This document shows, piece after piece, positions 51,401 to 60,400 of a stretch of DNA of 64,000 bases. Source of the DNA: Endomychus coccineus (taxonomy: Eukaryota > Arthropoda > Insecta > Coleoptera > Endomychidae); NCBI GenBank assembly GCA_958510875.1, contig OY294068.1, forward strand, positions 30,546,297 through 30,610,296, written 5' to 3'. The position numbers and the translations under genes were made by a program. The notes under the pieces were generated by a model. It was not told where the DNA came from. It saw nothing but the letters and a program-made list of their open reading frames with translations, and searched no databases. Within the stretch, counting starts at the first letter, position 1, and each line of letters starts with the position of its first letter.

Positions 51401-54400
51401 AGAAGAATCGGCATATTGAGAAAAAGACGCAACAGACTCAGCAAGAACGTGGCAGAGCTGCTGCAGAGATGGCCGAGATGAGAGAACACATGGACATCAA
51501 GGATAGAAAAATTAACGTCTTACAAAGAAAGGTAAATATCTATAGATTTTGTATTCACTTATATTTTTTCCACATATCCCCGAAGGAATGCATCCTGATG
51601 ACCTCTAATTTTGGTTCTAAAAATAATAATAATCATCAAATTTCATCACCAATAATTCAATATTGATATATCTACAGTGAGTGCAAGATAAGAATGTGTA
51701 TCATGAGGATATCGAAAACGGTAAAAAATGCAGTTTTGGTTGAATAAGGAAAAAGTTGCGTAGCCAATGGAAGGATAAGATTTAATATATCGTTTTGTTT
51801 TTCAAGCAATTTTGGAAAAACCGAATTCATTGATTTCCTATTATACTTTTTCCCAGAGATGAACAAAATAAAACACTCTTTCAAATCTACCTCATTTTAT
51901 ATGCGGCTCTGTTTTTTGAAGTATTTAACATTTTTCCATTTTCATACCAACATTACTTGAAAATTAAAATTGACGTTGCTGTCCTTTAACTGCAGTTCAA
52001 GTTGAATTTTATTTATTGGCAAATAGAAACTGGCTAGCAAAAATTTTTAAAGAATCAAAAACATTTTTTTCTAGGACCGTGTAAAAGTGCAAAAAGTAAT
52101 ATATAATTGGGCCCATAAGTTTGTAGCGCGTCATGGCTCGAATACTACTTAACCCGGCCCTGAAAAATAATTTCGTAAATTTTATAAATAGTCATTTAAT
52201 TAGATACGTAACTTTTTGTCAATAGAACCAAAACTGTATCTATTAGCGTTTCCGATATCCCCACGATAGACATCCTCATTTTGCACACTGTATAGTTGAG
52301 TACAACATTCTTTAGTTGCTTTATATAAATCAATCTAACGGTACCAGCTGAATTTACTTCATTATTCTGCATCCGTATCTTTCATAATACAATACTTCAC
52401 GAATTAAGAATAACGAATGCCCGTAGCATGGGAAAAATGAACACTCTTTGTGTATATTATGTTTAGAGGTAATTTGTTAAGCGATGGTATCAAGCGATTT
52501 AACTTTCACTCAACCCCCAATGTGACAAAGTTCAGTGGCTCTTTCCTCAATGAACCGAACATAACTGCATGCCTGCATTATTGTAGATATTCCTGTGTTG
52601 AGCATTCATCATTGCATATTAGAGTGCAATCTATCAGAATGGATAACTCAGAAAAATAAGCAGTACATTAGGTCAGCTTAATAATTCAATAACGTCGAAC
52701 GCTATACTTTCTTCGCGCCAGAATTGAGTGTATTGTTCATTAAGATATAGAGACTTCCGGTTTTGATAAAAACTGATCTAATTGACCTCAAATTGTTGCT
52801 ATCGCACCTATTTTTTTGTTTACTGTCTACAAGAATTTGTCAAAAAATGCTTAGTGTAAAATTAGATATCTATTCGTATCGGAACGGGTCTAAGATTTTT
52901 CAAAAACGCATATTTCCGTCCAAGATTTACAGCAATCCAATAAGTAGAACACGAGATATCGTACCGGATGTGTTCATAACCATAACAAAATTTGGTTCAA
53001 TGTAAAGTAGTAGCTTATGTTCAAAATACCTTACTAGAGTTTCAATTATACCGATAGATATGGAAAATTTGAGAAACTTAAAAACCGACTCGGCGTTCTA
53101 AAACTATATACGTTTCGTACTGCTAAGGCATCCCGCGCTAATATAAGGATATAGGGAGTACAAAAAATTAAATATATACATTGTGAAAGCTGCTTTTTTA
53201 ATTATTTTTTATTTCAGGTAGATAAATTCTTTTACTATAGGTATTATATAGCCTTGTGTTTTTTACTGAGCTTAAGTTTTTTCCAGTTTCATTCAGCAGC
53301 TGCAGATGATGAATGTCGTCCACGTGTTAGCTCACGTAAAGAAGCTCAGTTGAGTGTACATCGTTAAAATGTTGATTATATTGAAATCTCCAATTTGTTC
53401 CATTTAAGTAATTTCTTAATAATTGATGGTGTGAAAAAAACTTCATAAGATTCTTGTTAATTAGTGTATATTTGAGTTCAAGGTGAGTTTATTGTTAGAA
53501 TAAAAAACTAAAAGCTGAGCTTCTTTACGTCAACTAACACGTGCATGACTTTCATCATCTGCAGCTGCGCTCCATGAGACTGGAGAATACCATAGCTCAA
53601 GTGGAAAAACACAGAGGACCAAATGTCCGCAGCCGCATCCCGATCCAACATTGGGTCAGCGAAATATTTAAGAACTTTTTAACAAAGTATTGTAGAAAGT
53701 AAACAATAAAAGTATGCGACCGCTGAACTCAATACCAACAATTTGAGCCCAATACGATCAAGTTTTATTGAAACCTGAAGTCTTTAGTAAAATACAATTG
53801 ACCTCATTTGTTTATTACTCGAAAAATATAAACAATTGTGTAATCTTGTTCGTGACGTCTTTAGGAAACGATTGAGCAAATTAATTTGTCTATCACTATG
53901 AAAAATTTCATACTATTATCTCAAATAGTTCTTTTTTTATAAGCATTTTTCGATAATTTTCAAAATAAAACGCAGATATTAACAATAGCACAAACTTTAG
54001 ACAATTCTTAACTTCGCCACAACGTTTTCAGCGCCACTTCTGCCTAAGAATCGACCAAAAAATTGCGTTAGCCTCAAAGAATCTAATTTGAAACCTATAT
54101 TGACTGGACTAAATGATACAAACTTTTCTCTGATGTGTATATTATTCTCAGGATAAGAGTCAATCGATTTAAATTGAAGTTGAAAGGAAGCCGCCTCTGA
54201 TCGACAAGCTATTATTCTGTCAAAACAAGAACATCGCATATAAATTCATGAATACGTTCATTTGCCACGTAAAACTTCAGTGTATTAAACATTTGAGAAT
54301 CTTCTTCTCAAACAAATGAAAAATGTTGTGTAAGAAATGTTTATTAATTTATGAATCTCATTTCGCAGAGTAAAGTTTTATGATTCGGCAGGATACAGAA

Positions 54401-57400
54401 GTTTTCGATGTTACGTATCGAACGTGAAGTTGATAAGGCTCATCTCTCTCGTAAAATTCAATAAAATCATAATCCAAAAGGTTTTCAAGTTTACTATTCC
54501 GTCGCAAGGTACTGCCAACATTAAAAAAATGAAAATCAGAACCAAAACGAGTCAAGTCAATAAAAACAATCTAACTTCTATTGAAATGTATAATTGTTTT
54601 GTTTAAACTCTCTAGACTGGCGAAAATGTTTTTTCAGATATATTTCTTCAATCAATGTTGAACTTTGACACAATAACATTATTATTTGATAATTTATTTA
54701 CTTATTCATTTATTTAATCTCACACTGATCAACAGGTAAAAACCCAATTAAAGATCAGGACAATGCATAATTAAATTAATTTCTGAATTAAATCTAAATA
54801 GCCTAATTATACTCAAGTCCGAGAAGACAAACTAAAAAAGAAAAAGAAAATAGCCAAAACTTATTTATCACAGCAATGTACAAAGGGGAAAAGGAAAAAG
54901 AAGAAGCTGAAAAGTATGAATATTGTTTCATTGCAGTAGGCGAGCAATTTGTTTTAGGCTAGAATTGAAAATATCATATTTAGTATGATTGGTCATTGGT
55001 GTTATAGGCATGGCACATTCAAAATAATGGAGATAATTTAAGTATGTTGATAGTACGAGGAGTTTGGAGGTAGAAAGTATTTACAGACCGAGAGTTTAGC
55101 CGAGGAACTAGGAAATTGACTCTTTCCAGCAGCATGGGGCAGTCAATTAGGTTATTGAGCAACTTGAACTGGCCTGGGGTACATAATTATTTCTGCGAGA
55201 AAGGGATGACAATAATATCGTCATGGATAATCATTTTTATAAATTAAATAATCAAATATGTAAATAAATAAATAAATAAATAATGATTTATCAAAAGCTG
55301 TTCAAAAGTAAGGTTAAAGATTTGACATGATACGTCACTCTGGTTTTGTAAATTTGATGATGTTTTAGAATCCCGTCACCACAAAATAGGGTGTAATTTT
55401 CAACATTTAATTTGAATTATTAACAGATTTGTCTCCACTAAAAGCGAAAAAATACACTAGTCATTCATTTTGTATCTTGAATATTAGACTTTCGCGGATA
55501 GCTAATCTGATTTTTGTCTACCTTTAACATATTCATCTCAACCCCAATCCTTAAAATCAGAATTAAAACATTTTTCATCTGCCTTATCAAATAATTTCTC
55601 CCATTACAACATTCAAAAAGCCATAACGAAATACACTTTACCTAAAATTTCAATTCAACCTGAGCCACAAACATAGTCGCCTGTTTTATCCACTGCCTAT
55701 CTCCCATATATTGAAAATGTAACAGATCGAATATCCAAAATCCTTGAAAAACATATTATTTCTACTCGGTTTTCCACACTCCCAAAACTATCTCAGTTTC
55801 ACAAACCTATCGAGGATCCCATTCCGGCTCTTCACTTAGAAGGTGTTTATAGCATTTTCTGTTCTTGCGGTAAAGTCTACATTGGTAAAACAGGTCGTAC
55901 AGTAGCTACGCGTGTGAAAGAACATGAACGCTGTACAACGCTTCGTGATACGAGTAGATCTGCACTTGCGGAACACAAGTTTGACACTAACCATCAAGTC
56001 CTTTTCGAAAATACTAAAATACTTGCCCGAGCCCCAAATTTCTATAAGCGAAAAATCTTCGAAGCTATAGAAATCTTAAAACATTCAAATAATCTAAACC
56101 GTGACTCATATTACCTTCCCAATCCAGTTCGCGCATGATCACACAACGGCAGGGTGAGGTTCCAGAACGGAGTTAACCAATAAATACGGCTACAAAAACC
56201 AGTAGAATCACTTTCAGTTCAAGCCTCAAGCCTGCCCTGAAGATGCCACCTGTAATGGTTGGCGAAACGTTGTCATCAAGTCGTGCTATTGTAACATCTG
56301 GAAGCCAAGATTTTCCATTTATTTTGTAGGTTGAATGACGGAATTCAAAAACAACATTAAATTTACAAAACCATAGGGGCGTATCATACTTTTTCCTAAT
56401 AATATCTTCATATTTTCTCGGAGGCCACTGATGAAAACTTACTCAATCTAATAATATCGAAAAGAGTTCTATAAGGAATCTTGTAGAACGAAAAAACGGT
56501 ACTGAGTACCGTTTCTTCAAATCTTTTATCATACACCTGTATATTGCCGAGTAAAATAAATTTCCTGCAAATGCTGTGTATATCTGCACTAGATCTTTTA
56601 TCGCAACAAAATATATGTATTTATTTTATATGGGTTTGTCTACTTTCGGCGAAATACAAGCCCATCGCATAGATCAGACGACCTCTGTACGTCAATACGT
56701 ATTATACGTTTGACCTCAATTCTATTGACTACTCTCTTATCAAGTATTTTATTCAATGTATTTATTATCAAAATCGTGCAGTACCAGTAGTTTATGGCAT
56801 CAAGCTGCATAGCTGTTTGAATTATGTGGTTGTTCCAACGAAAAAATTACATAGAATGTATGTAGTAACTGTAGTCATTAACATTAAGTATATCATGACA
56901 TTGTTTATTTCCGTATAAAAAATATAACTCTGATTCACTCAGCATCATATCAAATATTAATAATTAAAGTGTGATCAGAATTCGAATACTTCTGTATTCG
57001 AGAAATTGTGTTTGCGAAAAAAAACTTTCGACTTTTGACATTTGTTTCCTCATAATCTAAATTACACTTCCTATTTTGGAAGCTGAGATTATTGTATCTC
57101 ACGGAAACTGTAACTGTAACCTTTCTTATAATATAACTAATGTGACCTGTTCACGATAAGAAAGCAGCAAGTTATACAGTGTTGTCAGGTTGGTCAGATT
57201 CTTGATGTTTTTGAATTCAACTTACATATTCTAACAATGAAAATGAATTCGCTCGGTATCATACCTATTCTCCCCCTCCAACATATTGCACAACAACATT
57301 GAAATAATAAATATCACTTCATTGCTTCACACACTATTTCCTTTGTATATTGCACATCAACCAATATCATGAACTTATTCACTTTATCAAACTGTAATCA

Positions 57401-60400
57401 TAACACTCGACTGAAACGCCAGAAGACACTAACACATTTCCACTAATGACTTAATTTTGCTTACAAAAAGGTTTTACCTGAAGAAATAATATTCAGATCA
57501 ACCCACTATCCTACACTTATTCCAAATTCATCTACTTTTACAAGCACTTTGGCACTTGCCGTTTTCTTCTTGGTCGTGCAAGTGCTTCACTCTCTCTTCA
57601 CCTGCGATTTTATTGACTGTTGTAAAGCTGCGGCAACACTGTTTCTAAAGGCAGTGTTATGAAGATGTAGTCACATTCCTCTTCAAGTAAATCATAGTAG
57701 AAATCTACTTTGGAAAGTGTTGCCAATTGTTAAAATTTAATATTCCCAGTTTGACGAAGTCCCTCCCTATCTTCGGGTGCGCGGTTTTACTTAGGGAAAT
57801 TGTCCAATGTAATTGGTTGCACTAAATGTCTAACTATGACATTGTTTCTATATAATAGTGAACAGGGTATACTTTATAGGTCAATAATGATGTTATAAAC
57901 TGTTATCGACTGAGGGTTTCCAACAAAAGAGTACGCGTACCCCAGGGGGTATGCAGGAGACTGGCTGAGATTACTTGGAAATATTCCCGCAGTATTCTAT
58001 GGATGAATATATTTTCACAATGTTAACCAAAGAAGAAAATCCAGGCAGTATTATCTGGTTCAGAAAGATATCACGTAGAATCATGCTATATAGAGGGAGA
58101 GTTAATTCTTAATTCATCAAGCTTGAACCAAATTTCAACTTGTGAATGACTCGCTAATCCAAAATATTAGATTGGGGCAAACATTATACGAACCAACGAA
58201 TTGAATAGTCCACTTGGGTTGCGTGAATTTTAAACCGATCCTTGCTTAATAAAGGTTGCCTCTGGTAATAGCGAATCGCTAGACCATTTCAATCTCTAGA
58301 GAAAAGCTGTATAATCAGCAAAGGAAATGACTATAACGTTTCAACGTTATATTTTAAAATCAGTTGCACAGTGATCTGTCGAGGAACAAAGTTCAAGACA
58401 ATTTCGAATCTTATTTTGTTGGCAAATTGTTTTAAGAGATAAATTGGGACTAGTTACTAGTTCTTGGCTGCCAAATAAAGAACATACCATATTCATAACA
58501 ACCAGATTGAATTTCTTAAATCTATCAATAGTTGCATGTTCTTTATTTGAGATTGTTGTTCAAATAATCAAGATAGGGAGACGCAGTTTTGTTTTGCATT
58601 TTGTTTATTTACTTATCTATAGGTCAAACATTCATCATGCTTTTCCTCATTATGGAAACGAATTCATTGATAGACTCAAATATTGAGTCGAAATGCAAAA
58701 ACTGCCTGACACTCAAACATGATTTCATTTGTCAGATATGATTTAATTTTTTCAAACATTTATCACTATTAACGAAGTTTTGTGGGACTACAAAATCGGA
58801 GTATACATATTCACATGTTTTTCCATTGCATGAAACTGAAAAGTTCAATATCTTTCTTCTACGATTATGTACTTGTTTAGTTGAAGTTTTTCATATCTTT
58901 TAGAACTGTTCTAAGAATTGTTAATATTTCTCATGTTAATGTGATGTTCTGTCGAATAAAAAGAAATTAATTCGATTGTAAAAAATTTGCAAAAAGTATA
59001 TTTGTTGTATACAGGGTGTTCCATCTCAGACGAGCCACCCCGTATATTTCTTATCCCATAGTGAGTGGAAAAATCTTCCGAAATACGTCGAATGATTTTG
59101 TTTGGGAGACATCTTTTGACGTATATTTCAGGTTTGAAAGCAACCCCCTAATAGGGGGCGCTTCAACCCCTCAAAATTGAATAGGGGAGAGGGGTTGAGT
59201 GATGCGTCATTTGAAAGGTCTTGGAAGCCTCTTTACAACGGTGTATGAAAAGCTCATTTTTTTTAAGCCTTTTTTACAAACTTAAACAATCTTCAGAAAA
59301 TCACATTCGTAAAAAAATTGAAGTGTTGTCATGCTTATAATGAAAAAAATTAAATCTGCGTGTTTAAATCAAATGTTCAAATTGTCCTCCATTGACTTCC
59401 ATACAATAATACAATCTTGACTGAAAATCGTCTCTAACATGGTTCAGCATAATTGGAGTTATTTGACGACACTCATTTACAATTCGTTGGCGTAGCTCGT
59501 CCAAATTTTCAGGTTGAGTCACAAAAATCTTGGACTTAAGATGTCCCCTCAAGAAGAAGTCCACAGGGTTCAGGTCAGGAGATCGGGCAGGCCACTCCAT
59601 AGGACCTCTTCTTCCAATTCAACGACCGGGGTATTGCAAATTGAGGTATTGGCGAACAAGGTGCGGCGTAGTGAGGAGGAGCTCCGTCTTGTTGGAAATG
59701 CAATTGTTGTTCAAGTAGTAGAGGATCGTTTTCTAATTGTTCAGTTATTAACGGATCAATCGCATTTTCCAACATTTCAAGATAAATTTCACCATTTAAA
59801 TTACCAGGAATAAACAGAGGTCCAATTAGGTGGTCTCCCAAAATTCCTACCCAAACGTATAGCTTTTCCCGATGTTGAGTGTGAGCTTCTCGAAATACAT
59901 GAGGATTTGTATCGCTCCAAATTCTACAGTTATGCCTAAACACCCTCTAAAATAAAAAAATGAAGGCAACATAAGGAAATGTTTTGCTGTTTTTTTATTT
60001 ATTAGTTTGAGAGAATGTATTATTGTATGGAAGTCAATGGAGGACAATTTGAACATTTGATTTAAACATGCAGATTTAATTTTTTTCATTGTAAGCATGA
60101 CAACACAATTCAATTTTTTGACGAATGTGATTTTTTGAAGATTGTTTAAGTTTGTAAAAAGGCTTAATAAAAATCAGCTTGTACATTGTACAAATAACCA
60201 AAATATTCAAGGTGGCGCATTCAAGCAATAAAATTAATTTTTGGCGAAAACGGTTCATCCAATTTACGTTTTTCATACACCGTTGTGAAGAGGCTTCCAA
60301 GACCTTTCAAATGACGTATCACTCAACCCCTCTCTCCTATTCAATTTTGAGGGGTTGAAGCGCCCCCTATTAGGGGGTTGCTCGTTCAAGCATCAAATAT

